The notes under the pieces are model-generated. The model was not told the origin of the DNA. It searched no databases and saw nothing but the letters and a program-made list of their open reading frames with translations. 64,000 nt of DNA, taken from NCBI GenBank assembly GCA_913060865.1, contig CAJXTU010000009.1, forward strand, positions 1-64,000, read 5' to 3'. The position numbers and the translations under genes were made by a program. Source of the DNA: an uncultured Cycloclasticus sp. (lineage in GTDB: Bacteria > Pseudomonadota > Gammaproteobacteria > Methylococcales > Cycloclasticaceae). Within the stretch, counting starts at the first letter, position 1; each line of letters begins with the position of its first letter. Positions 54,944 through 63,999 of this stretch are shown here, in pieces.

Positions 54944-56692
54944 TTACAAACGATTTAGAGGCTCCAAAGCATCTACCTGTGTTGTATTATTTTGTAGCAA
55001 GCGACTCTCTTCCAACACTAATTTTGCCAAGGTATCACCTTTCCACTCAGCGCCCTTCTTTGCATATAAGCTTGCGTTAAGCAGTTTTATTTCTGCTTGT
55101 AAGTTTGCACGACAATAAGTGCTAAGGCCCTCTAGATCAACAGTATTGAACTGAGCATGCCCCCATTGCAATAAAGCCTGTTTAGCCTTTTTTGCGTCGT
55201 TAACAGCACAGGCATTTTGTAAGCGTTTAACCGCTTGCTTGATAGACGTTGAGCCATCATCAAACGACGACTGCGATGGTTGTTTATTAATATGTCGCTT
55301 TTTATACATCCAAATAAGCGTTAATACCCAGCCAACAGCCAATATGATTGATAACCATTTCCAATAGCTGCTCTCTGTATTAACGGCCACTGCCTTGTCA
55401 GTCGTTTGAGAATCAATCACTGGGTTTTCTATAGGCTCAGCTATCACCTTAGGTATTTCTACAGACTCTGTTGCAACAGCCGTGATCGTTGTTTCTGGAA
55501 CCAGTGCTATTTCCATTAAACCCGTTGTTGTATTAAGCCAAGGGACTTCAATCGCGGGTAATACATATTCCCCAGCTTGTGATGGAATGATGGCAGTTTT
55601 TTGTTCACGTAACGCTACCACCCCCGTTTCTGCCAATTGGTTTTTTAATAGCGGCTGATCTGGGTACATTTTGAGTTGTGATGAATTAATAATTGAGTTC
55701 AGTTCGGGCAGTTGACTCGCCGTTACGCCTTTTCCCAACATTGATATGGTGCGAGTTAACGGTTCACCTACCGCAATGCTTAAATCCTTATTGGACCATG
55801 TTTGTTGTATTTGAATACTTTCCGCAGCCAACCAGTGCTGACCTGTGAACCCATCCGGTACTGGTTGTACATCGACGTTAATGGCTTTTGACTGCACCCG
55901 TTTAGTTTGCGTTCGCTGCGTATTAAACAGGCTACCATAACGTGAAGTGGGCGCGCCTGAAACGACTTGAGCTGTTAATACGATGGGTGGAATAATTAGT
56001 TGCCCACTTTGTTGTGGAAAAATTGCGTATTTACGCTCAAAGACCGAATAATTGACACCATTTACCTTTGTGCTGTATTGATTATCTTGTCCAATTTTTT
56101 CAACGATTGCGTTCTCTGGTGACGGTTCAGATAAGGACGCTTGCGATATTTGAATGCGCTGAAATAAACGTATTGTATAAAGTAATTGAGACTGGACATA
56201 CGGCTGTTCTGGCGAAACATCTATTTGTAAATACAGCTCGTCATTAACGGTCATTTCATCGCCAACTGTTCTGGCAATAACATTAATGTCCAAGTCTTCT
56301 GACGTATCGTCGCCAAATGAAATAGCAGGGACTTTTAATTGGCCGGCCTGTTTCGCCATAACGTCCAAGGTCCATGAAATACGCCTTTTTGATTGGCCAT
56401 TCACCCATGAAGACTGGCTATTTTTCTGTTGGTTTAAGATTTGAAAATTATTATCCAGTGGACTGAAATCAGGGTCATCATCGGGTGATTCAGACGCACT
56501 AAAAATCAACTTGAATGACTCATTGAGCGTCACCGGGTTTCTATCAACAGACACGTCAATATCAACCGCAAAACTTTGTACGCTAAAAAGAAGGCCGATA
56601 AGTAAAAAAAAGGCAGATGAAGCTATGCGCTGGAAACCTAGTTGATTCATTACCCCTGCCATATTTTTATTAACGCTGTTGTCGTTGACCAT
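54944..56692 (-). CDS. batD: BatD-like protein
   Basis: A 582-residue frame. A signal-peptide-like segment (IASSAFFLLIGLLFSVQSFAVDI) lies at about residues 24-45, so a start at 56662 or 56650 (MNQLGFQRI) may be the real one; the longest frame overlaps the upstream gene by 23 bases. A long periplasmic beta-rich part (VDRNPVTLNESFKLIFSASE) and one transmembrane helix near residue 440 (WLSIILAVGWVLTLIWMY) follow. This is the BatD 'BatD/oxygen tolerance' layout. Last gene of the operon; the precise biochemical role of Bat proteins is unknown. Confidence 0.88.
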   Translation of the reverse strand: MVNDNSVNKNMAGVMNQLGFQRIASSAFFLLIGLLFSVQSFAVDIDVSVDRNPVTLNESFKLIFSASESPDDDPDFSPLDNNFQILNQQKNSQSSWVNGQSKRRISWTLDVMAKQAGQLKVPAISFGDDTSEDLDINVIARTVGDEMTVNDELYLQIDVSPEQPYVQSQLLYTIRLFQRIQISQASLSEPSPENAIVEKIGQDNQYSTKVNGVNYSVFERKYAIFPQQSGQLIIPPIVLTAQVVSGAPTSRYGSLFNTQRTQTKRVQSKAINVDVQPVPDGFTGQHWLAAESIQIQQTWSNKDLSIAVGEPLTRTISMLGKGVTASQLPELNSIINSSQLKMYPDQPLLKNQLAETGVVALREQKTAIIPSQAGEYVLPAIEVPWLNTTTGLMEIALVPETTITAVATESVEIPKVIAEPIENPVIDSQTTDKAVAVNTESSYWKWLSIILAVGWVLTLIWMYKKRHINKQPSQSSFDDGSTSIKQAVKRLQNACAVNDAKKAKQALLQWGHAQFNTVDLEGLSTYCRANLQAEIKLLNASLYAKKGAEWKGDTLAKLVLEESRLLQNNTTQVDALEPLNRL

Positions 56693-58415
56693 ATTGATAC
56701 TTAAATTTTCGTTTTAATAAACCCGCCGGATCATCGTGAATACGATTTAACCATTGCTCAGCAGCTTGTTGTTGTTCATCGGAAAGGTTCGCCGTTGTTG
56801 CTTGCTGCTCATCACTGCTTTCGTTATTTTCATTAGATTGACTGTCTAAATCAGCTTGCTCAGGTTGCGATTCGTTTTCATCAGATGGTTCTGATTGTTC
56901 ATCACTTTGCTGATCGTTCGGTTGTTTAGATGGGCCACCAGGGTCTTGTTCACTATCACTTGGTTTTTCATCCGCTTGTTGGCTACCGCCTTCTGAATTG
57001 TCGGGTTGTTGATCGCCTTGCTGCTGCTCATCTTGTTTTTGATCACCTTTAGGCTGGGGTTTCTTTTGAGCTTCTTCAACCAGTTTCAGGTTGTACTTTG
57101 CATCCTCATTTTTTGGGTTTAGTTTTAACGACTTTTCATACGCCTCTTTTGCTTTATCAAGTTGGCCTAATTTAGCAAAACTATTCCCTTGGTTATATAA
57201 ACTATCCGCTGTTTCAATCGATTCAAGTTGTTCGACAGCTTGCTGGTATTTTTCTGCTTTATATTGGGCTGCCGCTTTCCACTCAGCTGAATCAAACTTT
57301 TCTGCCGCTTGTTCAAACTTATTTTCTTTAAATAATTGTTGCGCTTGTTGATCTTTATTCAGCCAAAGGTCTTTCCATTCAACCGCATAACTGGTTTGCG
57401 GTAGAGGTAATATGAGAAACACACATAAAATCAATAAACCTCTTCGAAACCCCAATGCGGCAAGGGGTAAAACCAACAATAGTAGCCAAACACCCATATC
57501 ACTCCACTGTTCAACAAGGCCACTATTTTTATTATCAGCCGTGTCAGACACCGGCTGATCTAAACTTGATAACATTTTTTTTATGTCACTATCATCTGAC
57601 GTAATCGTGCTGTAACGACCACCTGATGTGTTTGCCAACGAAGCTAATTCAGCCGTGTTTAATTTAGGCACAACGATATTCCCGGACGTATCTTTTAAGA
57701 AGCCACCTCTGGGTAATTTAACCGGGCCACCCTCCGCTGTTCCAACGCCTAACACTGATACCGAGTAAGCAGCGAGTTCTTTTGTTAGCCCCTTTACGCC
57801 CTGTTCAATACCATCCGTTATCAGAAAAATATTTCCTTGTTTTTGCCCTGCTTGCTGTAATAGCTTAACGGCCAATGCTAATACAGATTCAGTGTCTTTA
57901 CCCTGACGCGGCATTAAACCGCTTTCTAGCGCGTTTAGCTGGCTTTCAATCGTTGCCACATCATTGGTCAACGGTGTAACAGTGAATGCATCGGCAGAAT
58001 AAACCACTAACGCCGTCAAACCATCCTTTCGCTGTCTTAATATATCGGCAATTTTATAACGCGCACGAATTAATCGGCTCGGCTTAACATCGGTAGCATT
58101 CATCGTTTGGGAAAGGTCTAAGGCAATCACTAATGCTGCATCATTTCTAAACGCGGGTGTTTCCAATCGTTCCCATGTTGGCCCTGCTAAAGCAATAATT
58201 GATAATAACGCTGCCACTGATAATGCACTCAATACCCAATAGCTCTGGGTGCTATTTTTATCTTCCAAAATAAACGGCAATAATTCAGCATCACATACGT
58301 TTGCCCATTCACCTTTACTTAACGTATTTTTGACCGACAAAGTCAATAAAACAATAGCCGGAATAAAGGCCAACAACCAGTAAGGCCTAATAAAATGGAA
58401 ATCTGCCCAGTTCAT
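56670..58415 (-). CDS. BatB-BatC type protein: von Willebrand A domain fused to TPR repeats
   Basis: A 581-residue protein. Two N-terminal membrane helices lead to a VWA domain with the metal-site motif ALDLSQTMNATDVKPSR (DxSxT), then a helix VWLLLLVLPLAALGFRRGL, and TPR repeats (ADSLYNQGNSFAKLGQLDKA; KEAYEKSLKLNPKNEDAKYN). The tail is very rich in Gln, Glu, Ser and Asp. In several species these parts are two genes, batB and batC; here they are one. It overlaps batA by four bases. Confidence 0.9.
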   Translation of the reverse strand: MNWADFHFIRPYWLLAFIPAIVLLTLSVKNTLSKGEWANVCDAELLPFILEDKNSTQSYWVLSALSVAALLSIIALAGPTWERLETPAFRNDAALVIALDLSQTMNATDVKPSRLIRARYKIADILRQRKDGLTALVVYSADAFTVTPLTNDVATIESQLNALESGLMPRQGKDTESVLALAVKLLQQAGQKQGNIFLITDGIEQGVKGLTKELAAYSVSVLGVGTAEGGPVKLPRGGFLKDTSGNIVVPKLNTAELASLANTSGGRYSTITSDDSDIKKMLSSLDQPVSDTADNKNSGLVEQWSDMGVWLLLLVLPLAALGFRRGLLILCVFLILPLPQTSYAVEWKDLWLNKDQQAQQLFKENKFEQAAEKFDSAEWKAAAQYKAEKYQQAVEQLESIETADSLYNQGNSFAKLGQLDKAKEAYEKSLKLNPKNEDAKYNLKLVEEAQKKPQPKGDQKQDEQQQGDQQPDNSEGGSQQADEKPSDSEQDPGGPSKQPNDQQSDEQSEPSDENESQPEQADLDSQSNENNESSDEQQATTANLSDEQQQAAEQWLNRIHDDPAGLLKRKFKYQYGQRQQR

Positions 58416-59398
58416 CTAAACCTCAATCGTATTAAAATAATAATGCTGGTTAACAACAAACTAAATGCTAAGGGCCACGGGTAAAGCTCATGCATTGGGC
58501 GGTAAAATTGCTTGCTTTTCTCAACAGGTTCTAGTTGGTCAAGTAACTCGTAAATATTTTCTAGCTCTTCTTTATTGCGCGCACGAAAATAGCGTCCGTT
58601 TGTTGCTTCAGCAATGGCGGTTAATGTTTTTTCATCCAAATCACGTGATGGGTTAACCTTACGGTTTCCAAAGAAACCTCTTACCAGCATTTGGTCAGCA
58701 CCTATACCAATCGTATATATTTTAAGCTGATGATCTGCAGCAATTTTTGCAGCCTGAAGAGGTGTAATTTCACCCGCTGTATTAGCACCATCAGTCAATA
58801 AAACCAACACTCGACTATTCGCCTTTTCATCCTTTAAGTGTTTTACCGCTAGACCAATGGCATCGCCAATAGACGTTGCCGGTTCATCGTCGGTAATGCC
58901 AATAAAGGCTTCATTTAATAAGGTGGCCACTGTTTTACGGTCAAAGGTCAACGGTGTTTGTAAATAAGCCGTGGTGCCAAATAATATCAAGCCTAAACGA
59001 TCACCCATACGGCGTTCAATAAATGCTGTCGCTACGTGTTTCGTTGCCGTTAGTCGATCAACCGGTGAACCTTCAACGACAAAATCTTCTTCATCCATAC
59101 TGCCTGAAACATCCACTGCTAACATTAAATCGCGACCACTAACTGCCTGTTCTATAGGCTCACCTAACCACTGTGGCCGAGTGGATGCCAACACCAATAA
59201 AACCCAAGCAATAGCCGCTAACCATAAAAGCCAAGGGTGTTTTTGTGAACCATATGTAGCCTTGGACTGACCAAAATCTTCTATAAACGGTACTTTAAGT
59301 GCTGACTGAAGTGCTGGAGATTGTGCCGGTAATAACCATCGACACAGTATTGGCAAGGGTAACAGCAAGAGTAATTGAGGCCATTCAATATGAATCAT
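58412..59398 (-). CDS. batA: BatA-type von Willebrand A membrane protein
   Basis: A 328-residue protein with membrane helices at both ends and a VWA domain between them. The MIDAS motif is LMLAVDVSGSMDEEDF (DxSxS), with VLLTDGANTAGEI and FRARNKEELENIYELLDQLE further on. It overlaps DUF4381 upstream (TAATG) and the fused batB-C gene downstream (ATGA). Confidence 0.92.
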   Translation of the reverse strand: MIHIEWPQLLLLLPLPILCRWLLPAQSPALQSALKVPFIEDFGQSKATYGSQKHPWLLWLAAIAWVLLVLASTRPQWLGEPIEQAVSGRDLMLAVDVSGSMDEEDFVVEGSPVDRLTATKHVATAFIERRMGDRLGLILFGTTAYLQTPLTFDRKTVATLLNEAFIGITDDEPATSIGDAIGLAVKHLKDEKANSRVLVLLTDGANTAGEITPLQAAKIAADHQLKIYTIGIGADQMLVRGFFGNRKVNPSRDLDEKTLTAIAEATNGRYFRARNKEELENIYELLDQLEPVEKSKQFYRPMHELYPWPLAFSLLLTSIIILIRLRFR

Positions 59399-59859
59399 TA
59401 TTTTTGCCTCTTTAGCCAGTGTTCACATAACTCAATTAATGCGCCTATCTCTAATTCTTCAGGGGCTTTTTTGCGATAAAGGGCATCAGATAAATATTGC
59501 CCAACCCCGGTGCTAAAGGGTGTTCCTTCAACCGACTGATCAAGATAATTTAACCATTCCTTGCCCGTTAAACTGGCCACCTCAGAACGTGAATTAACGC
59601 TGATAGACACCCGACGAACACATGCAGATAACTGTTTTAATGTTTCCAACTCATTCGTATTTTCTGCTTGCTTTATACTCATTAGCAACGCCGTTGCAGT
59701 TTTAACAGCAGTTTTTTTCGTTAATTTTTTATATAGTAACCAACAGCCAAATGCAGCCACTATAATAACGGCCAATAAAAGCCACCAACCAATAGCCGGA
59801 GGCCACCAAGTAATCGCATCCGGTAAATGTATGTCTCTTAGCGGTAGCTCTTCATTCAT
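59398..59859 (-). CDS. DUF4381 membrane protein
   Basis: A 153-residue protein with one helix (PAIGWWLLLAVIIVAAFGCWLLY, residues 21-43) after the typical lead LRDIHLPDAITWWPPAIGWW. The soluble part has QLSACVRRVSISV and ASLTGKEWLNYLDQ. DUF4381 genes are regularly found between the DUF58 and BatA genes of MoxR operons. Both neighbours overlap by one base. Confidence 0.92.
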   Translation of the reverse strand: MNEELPLRDIHLPDAITWWPPAIGWWLLLAVIIVAAFGCWLLYKKLTKKTAVKTATALLMSIKQAENTNELETLKQLSACVRRVSISVNSRSEVASLTGKEWLNYLDQSVEGTPFSTGVGQYLSDALYRKKAPEELEIGALIELCEHWLKRQK

Positions 59860-60749
59860 TAACTAAGTACCTCAAATGGGTCATCGCTTGTATTACATTC
59901 AACGAGTGAAATTCGCCATTTTTTACACAGTGTTTTTAACTGCTCTTGTCGATCTTTAAAGTGCTGTTGATAGGCTAATACCCGCTGATTATCCCCCGTA
60001 TCAATAAGCGTTTCGCGCTCACCATTGGTAAAGCGGTATTGCCCTTTTTTAGGTAAGTGACTCTCAAACGGGTCATAAATATGCACCAACTGAAGCTCAC
60101 AATGCCGTGCTAATTTGGATAACTGCATTTCTACCTGACTGTTTAAGCCACGAAAATCACTGACGATATACAGTAAACTTCCTGGGCGAGCATGTTGTGC
60201 TAAGCGTTGAAGAATTTGTTCTAACGACAGCGATTCAGTAACGCTTAACATCGGTTTAACCAATGCATTTAAGAAATGTAAAACAGAGCGCCTGCCTGTT
60301 GCTGGTTTCAATTCTTGGCAACCCTGTTGATTAAACACTTGACCGCCTACCCTATCACCATTGAGTTGGGCTGCCCAAGCCAATAAAGCAGCCACTTTAG
60401 ATGCCTGTACGGATTTAAAAACGCCCCGTGTTGCAAAGTTCATCGTTGGACGTAAATCCACTGAAATAAAAACAGGCCGTTCTCGTTCTTCACGGAATAT
60501 TTTACTGTGCGTTTTATTCGTTCGTGCGGTAACTCGCCAATCTATACTTCGAATATCATCACCTGCTTGATATTGTCGCACTTCATCAAATTCCATCCCA
60601 CGGCCTTTAAAACCCGACACATAACCACCGCTTTGAGCAGACTTAATGCGTTGGCGACGGACAGTTAAAAACGACGCCTTATTGGCTAAATTAACCAACG
60701 GTTTCAATTGAATTGAAACCCGCTCGCTTTGCAAAACATCGCTCTTCAT
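59859..60749 (-). CDS. DUF58 domain protein
   Basis: A 296-residue cytoplasmic protein. The DUF58 core is GRGMEFDEVRQYQAGDDIRS followed by IDWRVTARTNK. After it comes a VWA-like fold (PVFISVDLRPTMNFATRG). DUF58 proteins are partners of MoxR ATPases. Its start directly follows the moxR stop. Confidence 0.94.
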   Translation of the reverse strand: MKSDVLQSERVSIQLKPLVNLANKASFLTVRRQRIKSAQSGGYVSGFKGRGMEFDEVRQYQAGDDIRSIDWRVTARTNKTHSKIFREERERPVFISVDLRPTMNFATRGVFKSVQASKVAALLAWAAQLNGDRVGGQVFNQQGCQELKPATGRRSVLHFLNALVKPMLSVTESLSLEQILQRLAQHARPGSLLYIVSDFRGLNSQVEMQLSKLARHCELQLVHIYDPFESHLPKKGQYRFTNGERETLIDTGDNQRVLAYQQHFKDRQEQLKTLCKKWRISLVECNTSDDPFEVLS

Positions 60750-61733
60750 TTATGGTACGGCGATTCTACTGATCAATTCCTTAATAAACCGATCGGGCGT
60801 AATGCCTTCTGCCTCGGCTTCGTACGACATAATTAAACGATGACGCAGCACGTCATACGCAATGTTTTGGATATCTTCTGGCGTAACAAAATCACGCTGA
60901 TGCAACCATGCTTTAGCACGTGCGCAACGATCCAAAGCAATACTGGCTCTAGGGCTAGCACCATATTGAATCCAAGCCGCCAAATCATCACCATAAACCG
61001 CCGGTTCACGTGTTACTAATACGATCTGTAACAGATAATCTTCCAACTCATCACTCATATACACGTCTAATATTTCCTGTCGTGCAGCAAATAATTGTTG
61101 TTGTGTCATCGGCTTATGTTGGCTAATGGTTGATTCATTAGCTTTTGCTTCAGCGCGCGCTAAATGTAATATTTCCTTTTCATGCGCTGCGTTCGGGTAA
61201 TCAATATTGATATGCAGTAAAAAGCGATCTAATTGCGCCTCAGGTAATGGGTAAGTACCTTCTTGTTCTAACGGGTTTTGCGTGGCCATTACCATAAATA
61301 AATTCGGCAACTTATATGTAGTCCCCCCAACAGTAATTTGCCTTTCCGCCATCGCCTCTAATAGTGCCGCCTGTACTTTTGCAGGCGCACGATTTATTTC
61401 ATCGGCTAAAACAAGGTTATGGAACAAAGGCCCCTGTTGAAACTCAAAAGTACCCTGTTCGGGGCGATAAATATCCGTCCCTGTTAAATCCGATGGTAAT
61501 AAATCTGGTGTAAATTGAACTCGGTGGAAATCAGCCTCAATTCCTTTGCTTAATACATTAATCGCACGCGTTTTTGCTAACCCAGGTGCGCCCTCAACTA
61601 AAATGTGCCCATCAACCAGCAAAGCAATCAGCATCCTTTCCACCAATACATCTTGGCCTATAATTTGTTCAGTTATTGTTTTTTTCAGTTGCTCAATAGC
61701 TGTTTTAGAATCGCTTAAACTTACTTCTAACAT
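60750..61733 (-). CDS. MoxR-family AAA+ ATPase
   Basis: A 327-residue ATPase. Walker A HILVEGAPGLAKTRAIN, Walker B NLVLADEINRAPAKVQAALL, sensor 1 MVMATQNPLEQEGTYPLPEA and the arginine-finger region QLDRFLL are all intact. MoxR proteins act as chaperones for VWA proteins, here probably BatA and BatB-C. It heads the operon. The name refers to methanol oxidation in Paracoccus, but no methanol dehydrogenase genes are present. Confidence 0.94.
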   Translation of the reverse strand: MLEVSLSDSKTAIEQLKKTITEQIIGQDVLVERMLIALLVDGHILVEGAPGLAKTRAINVLSKGIEADFHRVQFTPDLLPSDLTGTDIYRPEQGTFEFQQGPLFHNLVLADEINRAPAKVQAALLEAMAERQITVGGTTYKLPNLFMVMATQNPLEQEGTYPLPEAQLDRFLLHINIDYPNAAHEKEILHLARAEAKANESTISQHKPMTQQQLFAARQEILDVYMSDELEDYLLQIVLVTREPAVYGDDLAAWIQYGASPRASIALDRCARAKAWLHQRDFVTPEDIQNIAYDVLRHRLIMSYEAEAEGITPDRFIKELISRIAVP

Positions 61734-61907
61734 TGTTTATTTGTCCTTTTCATTGCTGGTTTTTATACAATACTGTTTTAGTCAGTCTCTATGTTTATCT
61801 AAAGCTTGTCGTAAACATTGGGGGCATTCATTGAAAGATTCAACCACCTATCAACTCATCCACACCATAAATGTCCAACATTCTAACTAAAACTACTCAT
61901 CAGCATC

Positions 61908-63089
61908 ATGAATAAAACCGCCGACGTTCTTATTATTGGCGCTAGCGCCGCTGGTTTAATGTGCGCCATAGAAGCAGGCAAACGCGGCCGCAAGGTAATT
62001 GTGCTTGATCACGCCAATAAGGCCGGTAAAAAAATACTCATGTCGGGCGGTGGGCGCTGCAACTTCACCAATATGGATGTGAGCGCCGATAACTATATTT
62101 CCCACAACCCACACTTTTGTAAATCGGCGCTTAGTCGGTACACACAGTGGGATTTTATCGCACTGGTAACGGACTACAACATCCCTTATCACGAACGTAA
62201 CCACGGCCAATTATTTTGTGATGACAGTGCTAAAGACATTCTCAATATGCTGTTGTCCGAATGTGCGCACGCAGGCGTAGAAATTCGCCTTAACTGCACA
62301 ATTGAAAACATTCACAAAGATAACGAAACTTACATCATCAACACCTCTTTAGGTGATTACAGCGCAGAATCACTCGTTATCGCCACCGGTGGTTTGTCCA
62401 TTCCAAAAATGGGCGCCACGGGGTTTGGTTACAACACGGCTAAACGCTTTGGCCATACCGTTCACCCTACTACCGCTGGCCTTGTACCGTTCACCTTACA
62501 GCCCAACGATAAAGCCTGGCTAGCCGACCTTTCTGGTATCGCCATCGAATGCATCGTAAGTAATGAGCGCACGAGCTTTAGAGAAAATATCCTCCTCACC
62601 CATCGCGGTTTAAGTGGCCCCGCTATATTACAAATATCATCATATTGGCAAGCAGGTGAAACAGTCACCATTAACCTACTACCTGATGTAGACATTGAAG
62701 CCCTACTAAAAACTAAACAACAAGAACAACCGAAAACGCATTTAAAAACCGTACTTTCTGAGCTTTTACCCAAGCGGTTTATTACCGGCTTGTTAGATGA
62801 TGACTTAATTAACCAACCGCTCCAATCCATCTCGCACGAACGTTTTAAAGCCATCGCCAAACAACTACACGAATGGCAAATAAAACCAAACAGCACTGAA
62901 GGCTATAGAACAGCAGAAGTAACCCTTGGTGGTGTGAATTGTAATGAACTGTCATCCCAAACAATGGAATCTAAATACTCAACAGGGCTTTATTTTATTG
63001 GAGAAGTAGTTGATGTTACCGGATGGTTAGGTGGTTATAACTTTCAGTGGGCATGGTCTTCTGGTTGGTGTGCGGGGCAAGTGGTTTAA
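61908..63089 (+). CDS. BaiN/YhiN-type NAD(P)/FAD-dependent oxidoreductase
   Basis: A 393-residue flavoprotein of the HI0933/YhiN family. Seen: FAD-binding ADVLIIGASAAGLMCAIEAG near the N terminus, KILMSGGGRCNFTN, VIATGGLSIPKMGATGFGY, TTAGLVPFTL, and the C-terminal VAEVTLGGV-like AEVTLGGVNCNELSS and FIGEVVDVTGWLGGYNFQWA. The family is widespread; its reaction in most bacteria is unknown. It is monocistronic and divergent from the moxR operon. Confidence 0.92.
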   Translation: MNKTADVLIIGASAAGLMCAIEAGKRGRKVIVLDHANKAGKKILMSGGGRCNFTNMDVSADNYISHNPHFCKSALSRYTQWDFIALVTDYNIPYHERNHGQLFCDDSAKDILNMLLSECAHAGVEIRLNCTIENIHKDNETYIINTSLGDYSAESLVIATGGLSIPKMGATGFGYNTAKRFGHTVHPTTAGLVPFTLQPNDKAWLADLSGIAIECIVSNERTSFRENILLTHRGLSGPAILQISSYWQAGETVTINLLPDVDIEALLKTKQQEQPKTHLKTVLSELLPKRFITGLLDDDLINQPLQSISHERFKAIAKQLHEWQIKPNSTEGYRTAEVTLGGVNCNELSSQTMESKYSTGLYFIGEVVDVTGWLGGYNFQWAWSSGWCAGQVV

Positions 63090-63283
63090 ACTTTCCACCA
63101 CCCAATACAATTCGTTTCGCATTAAACATTGAAGTTATAGGAAAAAATCACTAGAGTCTGCATGTTGATAAAAGGAATTTACGTAAAGCATCCATGTTTA
63201 CTCCTTTAATATCACAATACATGGAAGTGACATCCACCTATGTCTATCTAATACGTGGACAATTGTTTCCGCTTATTAACGCT
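63090..63283. other. gap between the flavoprotein gene and the second cassette locus
   Basis: These 194 bases show no gene. If the locus has an attI-type region it would lie here, directly before the core site at 63284; no integrase gene is present. Confidence 0.4.
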
Positions 63284-63290
63284 GTTAGGT

Positions 63291-63362
63291 GCAATACAAG
63301 GCGCTCGTTCGGACACAAACTGCGCTGCGCTTCGTTTGCGCCGCACAGCTTGGTCGTTATGT
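63291..63362 (+). repeat. attC site with a degenerate first box
   Basis: GCAATAC stands where GCATAAC is expected; GTTATGT closes the site (63356-63362). Arms ACAAGGCGCTCG and AGCTTGGTCGTT resemble those of the attC at 40499. The loop has CAAAC/GTTTG and TGCGCTGCGC. Confidence 0.75.
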
Positions 63363-63377
63363 GTAATAAATAACCAG

Positions 63378-63914
63378 ATGAAACTGTCGGAATTTAAATC
63401 TAGCTATATAGAAGATATAAAGCAGCTGTTCACTAAGGTATTTTCAGATTCTGAAGGACAGTCTGAAGGCGAGTTAATAGGAAATTTATCTAACGAGATA
63501 ATGACCAGTACAGATACTCAAGATCTTTATGGGTTTGTTGCCATTGAAAATAAGAAAATCATTGGCAGCATTTTTTTTACACGGTTAACTTTTAAAAATG
63601 GTATTAATGCTTTCCTCCTATCTCCAGTAGCCATACATACAAGCCACCAAGGAAAAGGGATTGGACAAAAACTAATTTCCTTTGGTATTGACCATTTAAA
63701 GAAAAACGAAGTAAGCATAGTATTTACTTATGGTGACCCCAGTTTTTACTCAAAAGTTGGTTTTAACCAAATTACCGAAAAAACGGCGAAAGCTCCTTTC
63801 AAATTATCACAACCAGAAGGTTGGCTTGCTCAATCATTGGTTGGTGATGAAATTAAACCAATTGCAGGTAAATCATCTTGCGTAGTAGCTTTTAACAATC
63901 CTGAAATTTGGTAA
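63378..63914 (+). CDS. GNAT-family N-acetyltransferase (cassette gene)
   Basis: A 178-residue acetyltransferase. I use the ATG at 63378 (MKLSEFKSSYIEDIKQLF). The open frame continues upstream to 63255, but that part is the attC site itself and is not coding. The acetyl-CoA loop is HTSHQGKGIGQKLI (Q-x-x-G-x-G form), followed by FTYGDPSFYSKVGFNQ, typical of the GNAT C-terminal half. The closest general type is the YhbS-like N-acetyltransferases. The substrate is unknown; GNAT genes are common cargo in cassettes. Confidence 0.9.
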   Translation: MKLSEFKSSYIEDIKQLFTKVFSDSEGQSEGELIGNLSNEIMTSTDTQDLYGFVAIENKKIIGSIFFTRLTFKNGINAFLLSPVAIHTSHQGKGIGQKLISFGIDHLKKNEVSIVFTYGDPSFYSKVGFNQITEKTAKAPFKLSQPEGWLAQSLVGDEIKPIAGKSSCVVAFNNPEIW

Positions 63915-63936
63915 GAACGTTAATAATGGCAAATAC

Positions 63937-63999
63937 ACATAACAAATCGTTCCAGCTTGACTTCTGCTTTGCTGCGCCCACTTAACTCGACTGTTATGA
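63937..63999 (+). repeat. attC site at the window edge
   Basis: ACATAAC (63937-63943) to GTTATGA (63993-63999), 63 bases. It follows the GNAT stop by 22 bases. Arm pairing is imperfect but the boxes and spacing fit. Confidence 0.75.

Larger units (their letters stand above)
63284..63999 (+). mobile_element. second integron cassette locus (no integrase), open at the window edge
   Basis: A core site GTTAGGT at 63284-63290, an attC with a damaged first box at 63291-63362, a GNAT gene, and a second attC at 63937-63999. Orientation is opposite to the main array. More cassettes may follow beyond the window. Confidence 0.78.

Noticed and set aside
60750-61733. Methanol oxidation operon suggested by the MoxR name
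   Set aside because: No methanol dehydrogenase or cytochrome genes occur; the neighbours are the DUF58/Bat set found in many non-methylotrophs.
63255-63377. N-terminal extension of the GNAT gene to 63255
   Set aside because: The extra codons are the attC site itself, with core boxes and stem; similarity to GNAT proteins starts only at the ATG at 63378.
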